The notes under the pieces are model-generated. The model saw nothing but the letters and a program-made list of their open reading frames with translations, was not told where the DNA came from and searched no databases. From Liolophura sinensis (Eukaryota; Mollusca; Polyplacophora; Chitonida; Chitonidae), in NCBI RefSeq assembly GCF_032854445.1, contig NC_088301.1:43581116-43645115 (forward strand): a DNA stretch of 64,000 nt, written 5' to 3'. The position numbers were made by a program, and so were the translations under genes. The stretch's first letter is position 1, and each line of letters opens with the position of its first letter. Shown here in pieces: positions 1-13,500 of the stretch.

Positions 1-1125
1 TGGGAATGATACTGGAATGGTCATGTGCTGATGTACTGATGGTTCTTGGTGGCAAGGAGGTTGGAGCGGTTGTGTATGGTGAGAATGATACTGGAATGGT
101 CATGTGCTGATGTACAAATGGTTCTGGGTGGCATTGAGGTGGGAGCGGTTGTTTGTGGTGGGAATGATACAGGAATGGTCATGTGCTGATGTACAGATGG
201 TTCTTGGTGGCAAGGAGGTGAGCGTGGTTGTCCGTGGTGGTGAGAGTGATACAGGAATGGTCATGTGCTGATGTACAGATGGTTCTTGGTGGCAAGGAGG
301 TGGGAGCGGTTGTGTATGGTGGGAATGATACAGGAATGGTCATGTGCTGATGTACAGATGGTTCTTGGTGGCAAGGAGGTGAGCGCAGTTGTTTGTGGTG
401 AGAATGATACAGGAATGGTCATGTGCTGATGTACAGATGGTTCTTGGTGGCAAGGAGGTGGGCGCAGTTGTTTGTGGTGGGAATGATGCAAGAATGGTCA
501 TGTGCTGATGTACAGATGGTTCTGGGTGGCAGTGAGGTGGGCGCAGTTGTTTGTGGTGGGAATGATGCAAGAATGGTCATGTGCTGATGTACAGATGGTT
601 CTTGGTGGCAAGGAGGTGAGCGCGGTTGTTTATGGTGAGAATGATACAGGAATGGTTATGTGCTGATGTACAGATGGTTCTGGGTGGCATTGAGGTGGGA
701 GCGGTTGTTTGTGGTGGGAATGATACAAGAATGGTCATGTGCTGATGTACAGATGGTTCTTGGTGGCAAGGAGGTGAGCGCGGTTGTCCGTGGTGGGAAT
801 GATACAGGAATGGTCATGTGCTGATGTACAGATGGTTCTTGGTGGCAAGGAGGTGGGAGCGGTTGTGTATGGTGGGAATGATACAAGAATGGTCATGTGC
901 TGATGTACAGATGGTTCTTGGTGGCAAGGAGGTGGGAGAGGTTGTCTGTGACGGGAATAATACTGGAATGTGCATTATGTGGTTGTGTACAGAGATGGTT
1001 CTTGATAGTCAGGATGTGGAAATGGTTGTTTGTGGTGGGAATGATACATGAATGGTGATGTGCTGAGGTACAAAGATGGTTCTTTGTAGAATGGATGTAG
1101 GGATGGTTGTTTGTGAAGGGAATAA
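1..1125. repeat. 79-bp minisatellite, about 12 regular units plus decayed units
   Basis: The word CATGTGCTGATGTACAGATGG recurs at 22, 101, 180, 262, 341, 420, 499, 578, 657, 736, 815 and 894. The spacing is exactly 79 except for one 82-base step. Units decay from about 960 to 1125. Because 79 is not a multiple of three, every unit shifts frame, which produces several 76-81 residue open frames on both strands that are not genes. The array starts before the window edge. Confidence 0.97.
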
Positions 1126-3655
1126 TACAGGAATGCATGTTATGTTTTCCCTGAAGAGGTGGTGCATTTTGACATTGATTTAGAACTGCATGAATGGTTG
1201 TTCATGCTAGAACTGATTTGATTGTTTGTGAAGGATGCTGACATGGCTTGTTTGTAGTATCGGTGGTTCAAGACATGCTTGATGTGGTAATGATGCAGAT
1301 GAAAAGATGAAAAATGAATGTTGATTTATAGGAGGTTGTGTACTGGGATTATCTTTCAAATAAAAAATCTACTGCAGAATCAAAATAGTAAGATTTTGTA
1401 GGAGCAGCTTGTGAAACTCCAAGGATATCTTTTATCCACTGAATAGCAAGGAAACAAACATGTTTTAATTTATTGAAATAGTTATCATGGGGATTAGTTT
1501 AAGTCAAAATATTGAATACATCAATATGTAAACTTGTTCTGAGTTAGCTGGATTTTGTACTGTGTTTTTTTATGTTTTATTATCATTTGTTACAATGAGA
1601 ACTTGAATACATTTTGCTGTGAGTCTTTTAACATTTACGCCAATTCCGATGAAATTTTGGATATCCATATCAGTGAGTGAAATGTACATATGCCAGAGAG
1701 TTTGAATTGATATCCCGTCTGTCTGTATTAAGGAATCTGTTAATTAGATGGCATGTTATGTCAACCCATGTGCTTAATTGTGCTATTACTTTTTCAATAT
1801 GGTTTAAATGTTTTTAATTTCATTTTGGGCCAGTGAAATTTTTTCTCAGTTTTGGGAAACTGCACTTGAATCTCAGCCATCTTTTAATAGTTTGGAAGAT
1901 ACAACATAAAGCCGTCTGTTTCTGGATGGTTTTTATTCTCCATTATTTCCAATAGATATCATCAGGAAAGTAGGAGATGGGGTGGTTGGTGTTAGCATTT
2001 TTTATTTTCTCTTGTTGGGGTTGGGGGGAGGGTTTTTTCAATTGTTGTAACAGGGCTACTGCATTTGCGTCTGATGTTGTATTCCATCATTTTGCATTCT
2101 TAGTGCTTAAAGATAATAGCTTTGCCTTTGAATATTGAATGCAGTACTGGTGGAAGTCAGATTGAGCTACTTGTGGGAAAGCTTGGATCAGTTTGGTGGC
2201 CACATTTTGTTTGGTGAAGGCATTTGTATGTGTCTACCTCAGTTTCAAGTGCATATATAAACTGTAGTATTTTCCCACCATCAGTGTTGCTGAATATCAG
2301 TCTCCACGATTTTGCCAACTTTATTGTTGTATACTAGATAAACGTGGAGTTTCACTGTATTACATGGACAAGCTGTTCGGGTTTACAGTAGTATTAAATG
2401 ACCAGTAAATTTAAAAATTGGGTAAGCATTTACTTGTAGTTAGTTGAAACCAGGTTTCATTTGTTAGTTTGTATTCGGAAGTTATTAAATTTATTTGTGC
2501 CACATGGTGAAAACCTTAACCTTTCTTTGTATTTGTGCCATTGTTGAATATTTTCAAGTTAAAAATTATTGAATGAAAGACTTCAATTTTGTGCTTTAGT
2601 AGATACTGTGAAGATTGATAGATGTCTGGCATGGAACATTTTTGGGCACTAACATCACATATCTCTAACTTATAAATATGTTGTTTTACAAAACTTTTAC
2701 AAGTCACATTAACCGATATAGCTATCCTACAGTGTAACTGATGTGGTTGAAGATGGACTGTTTGAAAATACCCAATTGTGAAACATTGTGAATGTTACCA
2801 TATCCTTGGTCTCTGTGAAAGGTAACATAGGTTAAATTTTCTACATCCGTTAACTGCAGGTATATCTTTTAAAGAAAAACTCTACCATCAGCATCTTTGA
2901 GTATTTCCAGATGCAGGAGCTTTTTAATATGTTAAACATATGATAAAAAGAATGGCCCGAGAGTAAGATTCTCTGTAGAGTCCTGTAAATTTACTCAGTT
3001 TTATGGTTGTCATTATCAAAAGTTTTACAGGTTTTGTTTGTTTTTGCACTATATTTTTGCTCTATATTTTATTGCTTATTGATATGTTCCACAATGCGCA
3101 GTGGCTAATAAAATTATTTATAAACCACATAGTGAAGACTGTGTATTTACATACATACTCAGTAGATAAGGTACATTCCCTTCAGAATTTATGCTTAGAT
3201 TTAAAACATGTAATGCATATATCTGGCTTTAATTGAAGCTGTAATTAAATCAACCCTATTTTGAATTCCCTTTAGGAAGGGGATATTGAATAATATAGCA
3301 GTATTAATTCATTAGGAAAGAAAGTAATAACTGTGAACCAGATTTACTTATAAGAATTGTGTATTGTGTGATGCTGTAAAGGTTTGGATAGTATGATGGT
3401 TGAATGAATACTTTAGGGATTGAGCTGTATCTTTTAATTGAATATGTGTATGCCAGATTTACCTTGTTAAGGTGTTTCCCTCAATAGGTAGATCTGTGCT
3501 AATGTCTGCAGTTTTGTCTTTATGTTGCAGCAAAACTCTGTATTAATCCACTTCAGGTGTTGCCAAGTCTTTTACACACCACTGTATGGTTGTCTTATGC
3601 ACATGGTGTATCTTTACAATTCCGAGCTTTAAATAAAGTGTTTTGTAAATCGATG
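1126..3655 (+). other. Gene-free T-rich stretch, possible 3' UTR of a gene to the left
   Basis: No coding exon is visible on either strand. The plus strand is T-rich, as in invertebrate 3' UTRs, and the stretch ends at an AATAAA followed by GT/T-rich sequence. This would fit the tail of a plus-strand transcript whose coding part lies left of the window. RNA evidence would be needed; the stretch could equally be intergenic. Confidence 0.3.
3632..3637 (+). terminator. Candidate poly(A) signal AATAAA
   Basis: AATAAA is followed within 20-40 bases by a TGTTTTG and T-rich downstream element, the usual arrangement of an animal cleavage site. Assignment to a specific transcript is inference. Confidence 0.4.
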
Positions 3656-3659
3656 CCTT

Positions 3660-6030
3660 CTTTGTTTATTGAGTATTGCTTGAATGTTTTTTTGTCTCTC
3701 CAGTGACACATAAGACAAGTTAGCTGTCTGAGAACAAATGTTATGTTTTAATGTGATGTTCTATATCTGAATACACTGCAGACACAGTTTATGTCCTACT
3801 CCAAGTATCTGGCCATGGGGTACAAAAACAAGGAGTTATGTTAAAGTAAATGTTAAGGGTGGTGTCGTAAAATGTACTGCATGTGCTGAGATCAGGTTTT
3901 GCACACATGTATAGAACACAGCAATATGAAGGTATCAGGATTGAATATTTTCGGTCGAGAAATGTGGAAGCTTGCTATTGGTCGTTTTAGTCACATGATG
4001 ACCTACGGTTGAGATTGACCTGCTGAAGACAACCGTGGTTTTAGTTTTTTCCTACGACATATAGTTTTTCTTTAAATTGCAGTTGTTGTTGTTTTTTTTG
4101 CATAATAATTTTCACGTTATGACCAAAATATCAAAAATATGAAGTATGTACGTGTGCATACATACCAAAATTGACAAAACCTTCCATTCAAATAACACGG
4201 GAGGTTCATGCTATACTGCATGAAACCTGTTCACTGTAGAGTACTGGCTACAGGGCATCTCTATATATGTGACACAGTACTGCTGTTTGAGAGCAATGTC
4301 TTTTTTTTCTTCTTCTTTTCACTGCCTTTTACCATAGCCCCAATGAACATCGCCCCTAGCAGTCACTGGTTCAAATCCAGCTGATTTCTGCCAATCTTTG
4401 TTCTCTTTTTTTCCTTCAATTACCATGAAATTATTAGTCCTATCGGCCTGGGGTTCCAGTCCAGTCTACTCCTTACCAATATTACCAATTCATGTGGACG
4501 CTGTGGTTCACTAATTTGTGGGAGGTCGTGATGCCGGGTATTGCTGAAATAGTTTTGTTTTCGTTGAAAATATAAGATCTGGTTTCGACAAGTTACATGC
4601 AATTCACTTGTTCAGAGAGTTTATCGCGTAATATGGATTGCGTCAATTTTTTTTTTTTTTTTTTGCTTATATTAGACAAACCTGGGGTCTTTTCAGAAGA
4701 ACATAAAACTGATAGATTTGAACGGCCTGTGGTGGAGAAAGTGTTAAGTTTTAGAAAATGGACTCTAAAGGCAGTGTTTACAGACCGCTTGGAAGCCGTA
4801 TAACTGCATGCAGTTCTAGTTTTTAATTAGAATCCATGTTAAGGTAAACGTTTTAGTATTGAGCTGAACAGAATTCGTGAGCTCTGTGGTAGCATTGCTG
4901 TACCAAATATAGATTAAACGTTAAGGAATTGCGCGGTGTCCACTATGATGGCCATAAAACCGCATATAGTCGCGCTTTCTCTAGAACTGATTTGAATCTA
5001 TGCGTCATTCGTATACCGATCGTGAACCAAGATGGACGTTCCAGGTCAATAATCGCAAGGACAATTCCCAAAACGATGCTTAAAACAAACTACCATAGAA
5101 CTAATAAAGTATATAAAGTACGATAATATGACTTAATCATGCAAAGGGAAGCAGTTTTCAGTTATGCTCGAAAGGCGCAAGGTATGTTCTAGGCGACTGA
5201 TTGAAATCAGTATTCGAATCGTGTACTATGCTAGAATGTGAACTGTCGATAATAAAACATGTATCTCAGATGCGCTTTGATTGCAACTGTTCATATACCA
5301 AACGGGGTGATCTAACTTAACGCGATGAATATATACCCCCTGGCCCCAGACCAGTAGTCTTTATGACTTGAAAACCGGTGCAGCAAGATGCCAGTGGTAA
5401 GCGTGGTGACATATAGTATAAACTCAGGCATGTTCAACTACTCTCACTTCGGATATACTGTTGAAGAATCAACAAGTCAGTTGTTCGTAGACCTATACAT
5501 GAACATGTCGCTATCCCAATCACGGGGCGTGATGTGCGTATATTTCAGCTTGCCCGTTAACATTGCCTTTGGCTCTCAGCAAGGTACGGAGATTGTCCCT
5601 GCTGTCATATTGCCGAGTTGTGTAAATATTTATGTTTGTAGATAATTTTTTTACTGAGGGGAAATGGCGGGAGGAGGGCCCGGGTAAACATCGCAGCTGT
5701 GGCCTGTTTTATGGAGGCCTAAGCTGTCTGGATTCAAAAGCATGCACTTGGATGTTATTTTATAGACAGGGACATCTGTTGTGATTTGTAAACAGTTCAC
5801 CCCATTTTCAGATCTCATACATGGCTTGATCTGGGTCGTTGAAAAGTAATTTGTAACAGACAAGTTTTTTTCTTATGTTTCTGCATATGTCACCAGGGTT
5901 TTATCAACATGGTAAGGTCACGTATACATATTTAACATAAACGCGCAGAATTAAATCATTATTGTTTTATAATTGTGCATTTTTTTATTAAAATTTACAA
6001 TCCCATTCGAGATGATGCAAGTAATATATC
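3660..6030. other. No gene seen; weak tRNA-like scrap near 4370
   Basis: Only short open frames occur and none resembles a protein I know. A stretch near 4367-4382 (GGTTCAAATCCAGC) resembles a pol III B box and may be a SINE remnant. An 85-codon open frame at 5388-5645 has no recognisable features. Confidence 0.4.
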
Positions 6031-6039
6031 CCAGTGTGC

Positions 6040-6240
6040 AATCTTTGGCACCCGGTGTCTTACAAATGTCACCAATAGTAAAGAGATGGAATGCTGGCAC
6101 ATTGATCTAAGAAATATGCAGGTGTCGGGATTTGAACTCCTGCCTGCAAGGCTCCATCGCATCCAGAGATGCGCAAAGATTGTCATTTATCCTGATCAGT
6201 CGCGGGATACACTCAACCCTTACCATCTTACGTGGTGTTA
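6040..6240 (-). repeat. Diverged tRNA-derived SINE fragment
   Basis: Read on the minus strand, the stretch around 6124-6143 contains a B-box-like GAGTTCAAATCCC next to tRNA-like arms. It is followed on the plus strand by the duplicated segment at 6238-6475. The body is too diverged to place in a family. Confidence 0.4.
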
Positions 6241-6500
6241 AATGACAGACAAGAGTTAAAAGAAGAAATAAAATGTAGCAGCGTTCTCTTTCATTTTAAC
6301 TGATTGAGTGATTGATTGACGGTTAACGCCGTATACGCATTAGATTAAACTTTGGAACGACTCACCTTTTATCCTCTTATACCGGGTAGATGACAGAAAG
6401 GTGAAGGAATTAAATATAGCAAATGTTCACTTTCGTTTTGATTGATTGATGGATCGAATGTTTAACGCCGTAATCAAGAATGTTTCACATATATAAAGGG
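6238..6500. repeat. Diverged tandem pair of a roughly 145-bp SINE-tail segment
   Basis: Two segments, 6238-6340 and 6386-6500, share a line-up of ATGACAGA, AAATRTAGCA, TTCRTTTTRA, GATTGATTGA and TTAACGCCGTA. The last block matches the conserved 3' tail found in the other SINEs of this window. The pair looks like an old tandem duplication of a SINE end. Confidence 0.45.
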
Positions 6501-7430
6501 CCGGATATGTTAAGACATGCTTGTGTTCTTTCTTTTGTGTTGCTGTTAATTGTAGTGTGGTAACAATGTTGACTGGGTGATGACTGTGGAGAGATTTTGT
6601 TGGATGATGGTATAAGAAATACGGAGAAAGGCGTATAATATATAGCCCTGTGTATCGGTAGTTATATATTAAGAGTCGTTACAAATGTGTTCATGTTTAT
6701 ATAAAAACCCACACTTGGGTCTTTTAATAAGTCTCCTTTTTCCTCGTATATATAGCCGTTTACCGCATATCTCTCAAGTCCAGCCTTTTGTCTGTGACAA
6801 GCATGCGACATCGATCAATATATTGACCCATCTGTGTTTGTGAGTTTTTCTTTTTCTAAAGTCCTAAGTGTGCTGGAGACCCGGATAAATACATCTAACC
6901 CGTGGTGTTGCACTTAAGAGAAAACATGGACACGTGGTGTTTGGGCCGTTGCTCAACCCTTGTAATCACACACACAGTTTGTCAACCATATCGATCTCTC
7001 AGTTTACGGGAGAAACAGACCTTCGTCTAATACCACCATCGTCGAATATCGAGGTGCCAAACGCTAATCTAAGGTACCCGTATCTAAAAGGTGAAAGACA
7101 AGCTCACAGGTTTCGCGTATAGGCAGTCTAACTAATACCTGTAGGATATTTCACTGTATATATGAGGACAGTTTACGGCTACAGCTGGTTTAAAGTGATT
7201 CGAATATTGTAACCTCTTATGTTGGTGAAATAAAAAGACTGACAAATCAACAAGTAGTATATTTAAACACAGATACATCTGATGCGTGTAGCTGTATAAA
7301 TTGTATATTGATGAAGTAAAATTGATCGACTGTGCATGTTTTGCAGTCATGATATAACTGTATTTACCACGGAAAGGTAGAATCGGCTTTAAAAAATGTT
7401 CCGACTACATAGTTACAGTTGTGTACATAG
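6500..7430. other. No gene or named repeat seen
   Basis: Only short unsupported open frames are present, and the base composition does not differ from the surroundings. Confidence 0.35.
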
Positions 7431-7499
7431 TATCCTAACTTGCTACATTGACCTGTGTTACAACATAGCACGGTATACCGTATAATCCACAGCCACGCT

Positions 7500-7745
7500 G
7501 TGCAGCGCATGCAGGCCTACAGGAGCTGCAGAAGATTAAAGCCCGGCTTCTGCTGATCAGTGTCTTTATCAGTGAGGTCGAAGGCTCGAATCCAGGTCTG
7601 GCTGGGGCTTTTAGCTGAAGGTTTGTCATCCAGGAAACTGGCGAAGGGTGGTGGCTTACTCCGGGCAGTCCGGTTTCCTTCACCTGTTCCATAAGCCTCC
7701 GCCTTTGCAAATGAGTGAAAATTTTTGAATATGGTGTTAAGCTTT
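7500..7745 (+). repeat. tRNA-derived SINE with a core domain shared across animals
   Basis: A B-box-like GGCTCGAATCC at 7583-7593 is followed by a core around 7640-7690 that reads like a double 'CTCCGGGCA / TCCGGTTTCC' word. From memory this core occurs in SINEs of many animal phyla (V/Meta-type cores). The unit ends in AT-rich sequence near 7745. The 80-91 residue open frames across it are by-products. Confidence 0.6.
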
Positions 7746-7759
7746 ATGAATTTCGACAC

Positions 7760-9885
7760 TGTAAATTATCACTACAGGTATAGCAATATAACGAAGGGTC
7801 ATGGATATGGCGCTTACATAACCAGCCTGGTAGAATATGTTAGGTCTTGTATGTTGTGTGTGATGCAATAAATGCTGTGTCACTGAAATGAATAATGAAT
7901 GTAATTCTCTTGCTTTATAATTGTGTAAAGTTTTGCTTTAAACCTGGGCCCAGATATTCATCCTGTTAAATATCATCTCCACGTTGGACGTATGAATGAA
8001 TAAATGCAACCAAAGCCCAAGTTAGACGCACATGTTTTGATTAACGACAACTTGTAAAGAAGCATGTGCATGATATGGATTTAATTCATTCGCCTAAAAC
8101 ATTCCTTGCGTCGTTCCGTTATCATTGAAAACTGTTGGCTATTTCTCTTTGTAAGAATTTGTCCTGTAATCTCTTACTTTATATACTAGCTATCTTAGTT
8201 CTGTGATAGATTGTGTTGAGAGTTCTTTGGATATTGGTCAGCTGATTATTGACCCCGAAAGTTCAATTGGGTTGACTGCTGTTAAACAAATGTTGGACGC
8301 CTACAGACCCACATATACAATGTGAACCTAAACCTGTATCTGTTTTACTTATCACGTTATCCGAAATTTATTTATTTCGCTGCGTGAAGACAATTTTTGC
8401 TTTCTCGTGGGGACCAAAAAATTGCCCCCGTTAGCGATATTATCAGCCCATATATAGGCTCCAATATGTATCCCACGCTTTCACGAAAAGCAAGGGATAT
8501 TAATTGTGAAATATGACAATCTCGATCACGCTCTATTTAGCAAGCCATGTTCAATTTTAATACCATTTATGAGTGTTAACTTTATGGAACCTTAGATCAA
8601 ATCTAAAAAAAACCCCATGCAACCCGATTCATGCATATGTTTTGCATATTCAATGAATTCCTTATTGGCATTAGTCGTTTGTTTTAAAAGCTCCAAATAT
8701 TGTATAGTTGTCAAAAAAATCTGTGTACAAGTTCATTTTGTGTAAACCTCAGATCAAGTTCGAAAACTAACAACATCCGAGCATAAGTTTTGCTAATTTA
8801 GTTGATTCAGGTTGCTCTTTGTAAGAACTACTTAGACGTCAAATACTGCTTGATTTTAATAAAAACAATTTTTTTCTTTGATTTTTTTGTGAAATTTGTG
8901 TCCTTTATTTTAGATTAGCTTATTTGCCCTCCTTCCCCATTCCTCTCGAACCGCTGTTTGTGGGTCTTTTTCCGTTGTTTGTGGCTCTCTCATCGCCTAT
9001 GAAGGTACAATCATATAAAATGGGACAATATATATCAATCTTTTTGCATGTATGCATCTCCTTCTTAAAATGTACATGTATTCATAGGGGAATTTTGACC
9101 GACCATTGCGGCATATCATGCACCCCAATTATCGAGTTTTTAAACATTTATAGAATAGTATGTACACATCTAGGAGGCCTAGATACAGATCAGGATACCT
9201 ATATCACGACCATTCTATGATAAACGAAGATAACTGGACCTAAGCAACTGATGTTGACAAGATACATTGTCATTTTGCAGGAAAAGACATATGGCCATAT
9301 GCCTTTCAAGGCCATGAACGGTTAAATGTCAGCTCGTGCGTTTTACGTGCATTTACAGCTCATGCACACACACACATCCGCTGGAACGATGATGACTCAA
9401 GCGCGCATATATAGGTCTACAGTGGATTTCAGACCCATACAAAAGTAATTGTGGCGTATAAATTAAACGGCTTCAAGGTACTCAAAGAATCAGGCCTGTT
9501 TTAGTTTGGCTGGGAGAGTGATGTTTATTTACGTGCTTTCAACAAACAGGACTACATAATAAAAGTATGAGCAGTGCTTGAACGAGCAGCAAACTTGTTT
9601 TTGTGTGCATGCATGGGTGTATATCTATTGACGTCAGAGAGTTGGGGTCCAGTTTGAATTTCCCGTTTTTCTTTTATGTGTTTTGTGGAATTTTCAGGGA
9701 GACTTGAAACAGGAACAAAGGATTGTTGATATAGCCGTGTGTTCAGAGAGAAGACCAATTCCACATCTGTCGACTGAAAAAAGCAATTGATAATATTAAC
9801 ACAAATAAAACCTCCTGCGGCACGCGGTACTGGGAATGGCTCCAAACAACCCTTTAATTTTATCCTGAGATCGCACAAAAAGTGT
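7760..9885. other. No gene seen
   Basis: AT-rich sequence with only short open frames. An AATAAA at 7867-7872 could be a poly(A) signal but no coding sequence supports it. Open frames at 8924-9220 and 9552-9878 (98 and 108 codons) have no recognisable domain or exon-like borders. Confidence 0.35.
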
Positions 9886-10035
9886 TATTTGTCGATGTAT
9901 TGGAGCTTTTCAGTGAATTCCCTCGGCCCACCCACAACCATGGTTATCAGTGGGTAAAAAGCCGGACCCCGCATTTGTTGACAAACACCTATAGCAAGCG
10001 ACCAGCCCAACAAATGCTCCAAGACCTTTCAAAGG

Positions 10036-10565
10036 CTGGGTAAACAGTCACGAGACAGCAAAAATAAACAAGTGGCTTTTCTCTTTTGTGTCAGTAAAGC
10101 GGACGGATCCTGAGCCGGTCTGGCATGGGGTGGCAAGCCCAGCAATACAAACATTAGCAAACCTGTCTTGATAGTGTTTATAAGTATACAATTTCAGTCA
10201 GCGCTGTTTGCTGCCCGAAAAATGGACAAAACTGTTTATTTCGAGCGGTTTTCCTGACACTGTTTATTCTTGCGCACAGATTAGAGGTAAAAAGTTCACT
10301 AAAGGCGTACTGTTCTAGGACCATCGTCGGCCAGAAATGTTTGTCAAAAAAAGACAAACGCTATAGATGAGAAAGGACACTCTCCATATTGTGGTCTTGG
10401 ATAGCGATGGCTTTCCGTCGTCATATTGTAAACTGTATACAGCCGTGGTATCTAAACTTGTTTACCGGCTGCGTCTGGTAATGAGTTACCGGTAAACAAA
10501 CTGGATCTCACGCAAAGTCCCTTCATTAACAGTATACAAAAAACACAGTCACTGGTAAACAAAAT
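10036..10565. promoter_or_regulatory. Cluster of forkhead-type GTAAACA motifs
   Basis: GTAAACA or its complement TGTTTAC occurs in GGGTAAACAG near 10038, TTGTTTACCGG at 10458-10468, CCGGTAAACAA at 10489-10499 and GGTAAACAAA near 10552. The middle two form a perfect 11-bp inverted repeat separated by 20 bases. The stretch is less AT-rich than its neighbours. It may be an enhancer; no gene nearby tells which. Confidence 0.3.
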
Positions 10566-10569
10566 CTGA

Positions 10570-13500
10570 CGTTCTGTAATTCGGAAAGCGAGGGTGTATT
10601 AATAGACGGGATATCCAACTAAGAAACTAACAAATCGTTAGAGAATCTCGGACAACATTCGATAGCAACCACTGCGTAAAGCAGCCCCATTCCCCATTCA
10701 TGAGTGCTCACAGAGCAAGTGTAGACCCAAACTTGGAGTCCATGTTAGTGCGTATTATAACGCTCATCCAGCCAGGTATAGAAGAGCTACCAGTATATGC
10801 ATGCATATTCAATAAGCGCATGCGTTGAGAGAGGAGTACGTGCCAAGAAGCCCTGATGCCAAGTCTTTACATGTGTTTAAGGACAAGTCTATGAAGTGTC
10901 TCCTGACATTAACACTTTCATGGACATGTATACAGTATTGTCGACAATAGGAATGGCCACGCTATACTTGTTGTAAATGGCGGGATAGACGTAAATATAG
11001 ATAATAAATAGGCATCATAGATTCCAGGTCAAGCCTCGCATAGCTATAGTTTTCTGGCGTTTTTGTTGGTATATACGTTTCATAAGATTTATATGTACAA
11101 CTATATCAGGTGATTTTCTTATCTGAACTAAGTTTGTTTTGACTGGAAAGAATCAAATCCATAATAATATAAAAAGTATAGCGTCCACTGATTCAGTTGC
11201 ATGTATTAGCTTGAACTATGTCTGGCAGTGCCATGGCCATGCAAGAACCTTTCCAAGAACCTGGGGAGAGCAATACTCCAGCCCTATTCCCAGCAAAAAC
11301 TCATCTATATACTGATCTTAATGTATAGTATATGGTCATAAAGTATAATGGCTATAAAGACGAACTGGATGCCTTGAAGTCTCCAACTTGTGACAATATA
11401 GTGGCAGTGCTTCAGGCACAGGGGGTCATTCTTCAAGCTCACTAGAATAAGTCCAATTTATTCAATGTGTATTCAACTCAAATTCCATTCATACCTAATA
11501 TACAAGTAACGACTAAACCATTCGATGAAGAAAATTACATGCTGCACTTTGAACTTGTCCCTAAAATTATGAGAAAAAAAAATTGGTATTAGGTAAAGTA
11601 TTTGTCTCTGTCTAATACCAAAGATACTTTCCGTTTCACTAGTGTTTATACGAGTTGGGAAGTATTTAGAAACTATTTTAAACAGTGATAAAGAAAACAT
11701 ACATTTCGTAAAAATTAGGCCTGTGTTTATCCAGTGAAAAATGAATACCACATAATTCTGCGTCATTCACAAATTATTGTTTTTTGGGTGTTTGTAAGAG
11801 GACAAGGTGTAATGTCATAATAATTGGCGTCAATTAGCCTGTCCGTCTGTCCATTTCTCTGCGAACTCTCTGTTGAACACATATAGCCGGGTTTACCAAA
11901 ACTTTACACTAACCTAATCATTGGGAAAAACCTATTACTTTTCTGTGACCTTGATAATTTTGTACAAGTTAATTGGGATAGTTTTAGTTTATTTTTTGAC
12001 AGTAAACAAGATATTTCTTGAACTAGATTTATGTTTTCCTTTTTCGAATTTTGATTACACTCGAAGCACAATTGCGCTTAGTAATATAGAAAACTTTATT
12101 CCTTTTCATTGACCTTGACCCATTTTTCAAAATGGTGTAGACCCGTTTCTCACCAAGTTCTTGCAGTTCGTTCAAAACTGTACTGTAATGGGTATATAAA
12201 GGTGGGAGACATTTGTTGTGGGCCTAGACAGTTATATATACGCTATAAAGGTCTGTCTAATGACCTTTAGTCTCTGATGGAGAATAGACCATCTCAGTAG
12301 TGCTCAATAATGCACTAGTCTGTCTGAAGCTAATTCAGTGGAAAGTCGCTAGCAATAAAATAAGCAGTTAAGTAAATTTCAAAGCATTGCCAGAGCGCGT
12401 TATATTTATATACATTTACTTGATATAAGTTTCCTTAGTAATCGTTTCTAACAGTATAATGTTATTGAATTTACTCGATTGTCACAATGATGAAATCCCT
12501 CTTGTTATTGAAAAATAAACACTAAATCTGCTAGTAGCATCCTAGAATAAAGCTTGGATTAGTTCTTTAAATACAATTATACGATAACTTGTTTTAAAGC
12601 GCAACTGTCAACTATACACATCACTTCTTTCCACAAGCCAAATGGAAACACTTCCATCTGGCTTCCAAATTCTAAACCTTTCCAGCAATCAGTTTCCGTG
12701 TGTATTTCGGTATATACTATCTCGCATGACCGTCCCCTTCCGATTTTGCTGACCTTAGCTGACCTTCTCTGCGATGCAGGTATATACTGTCCATTCGCTG
12801 TTGTTTTCTATCTCTATATATACCTCTCTTTCATGAATACAATCACTTGCCCTGCATGTATAGCAAAAAGATGAAAGCTGAGACAGAGGTGCCACATCTT
12901 TGAATCACATATAGTTGCTATATGCGCATGTTGAATACAGTAGGTCTGTTGGTCTGTTGACGGGTACATTGCATTGGTCTTAAGACTTACATAGAGAAGA
13001 GTGCCTGTAAGGGTCGAGTAAAGGTCTTTTTATGTCTATTTACTATTGATGTTTACCTAGGGTGTGTTCGCCGTTTCCAAACACGCTCTACAGGCGTCCT
13101 ATTTTAACATTAATAGAAATAAATGTGTATGTGTGTACGTAAACAGAGTGGCAGGGCAATTTCGTTTTGTTGTTGACTTAATATATTGCGGAAGTCCATC
13201 CGATGCTATGCGGTATGGCACTAACGATATAACGTTACACTGATGTTTGTTATCCGGCGCCACGATCTCTCGGGCGACACGTCAAATACACGGCTATCGA
13301 TGCTGGGCCGCTTGTCCGTAGGACTGTACTTACCGTACAACACGACAAGGCTGACTGTGTCTGAATTATCGACAGCAGAGGCTGCCGGTACATATGATAT
13401 ACATGTATAGTACTTCTCATCAACCTCCTTAATTCGGTGCCTTGCTGACCATACGTCACGAAAGGTGTCGATCTAATTCGGCCTTTAGCCCGGGTTATGA

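Noticed and set aside
261-1138. Overlapping 76-81 residue His/Ser/Thr-rich open frames on both strands
   Set aside because: They are translations of the 79-bp minisatellite; the frame shifts each unit and no gene hallmark exists.
5388-5645. 85-codon plus-strand open frame with hydrophobic and polar mix
   Set aside because: No recognisable domain, and AT-rich neighbours show no exons in phase.
9552-9878. 108-codon minus-strand frame
   Set aside because: No domain, no conserved motif, and no splice partner nearby.
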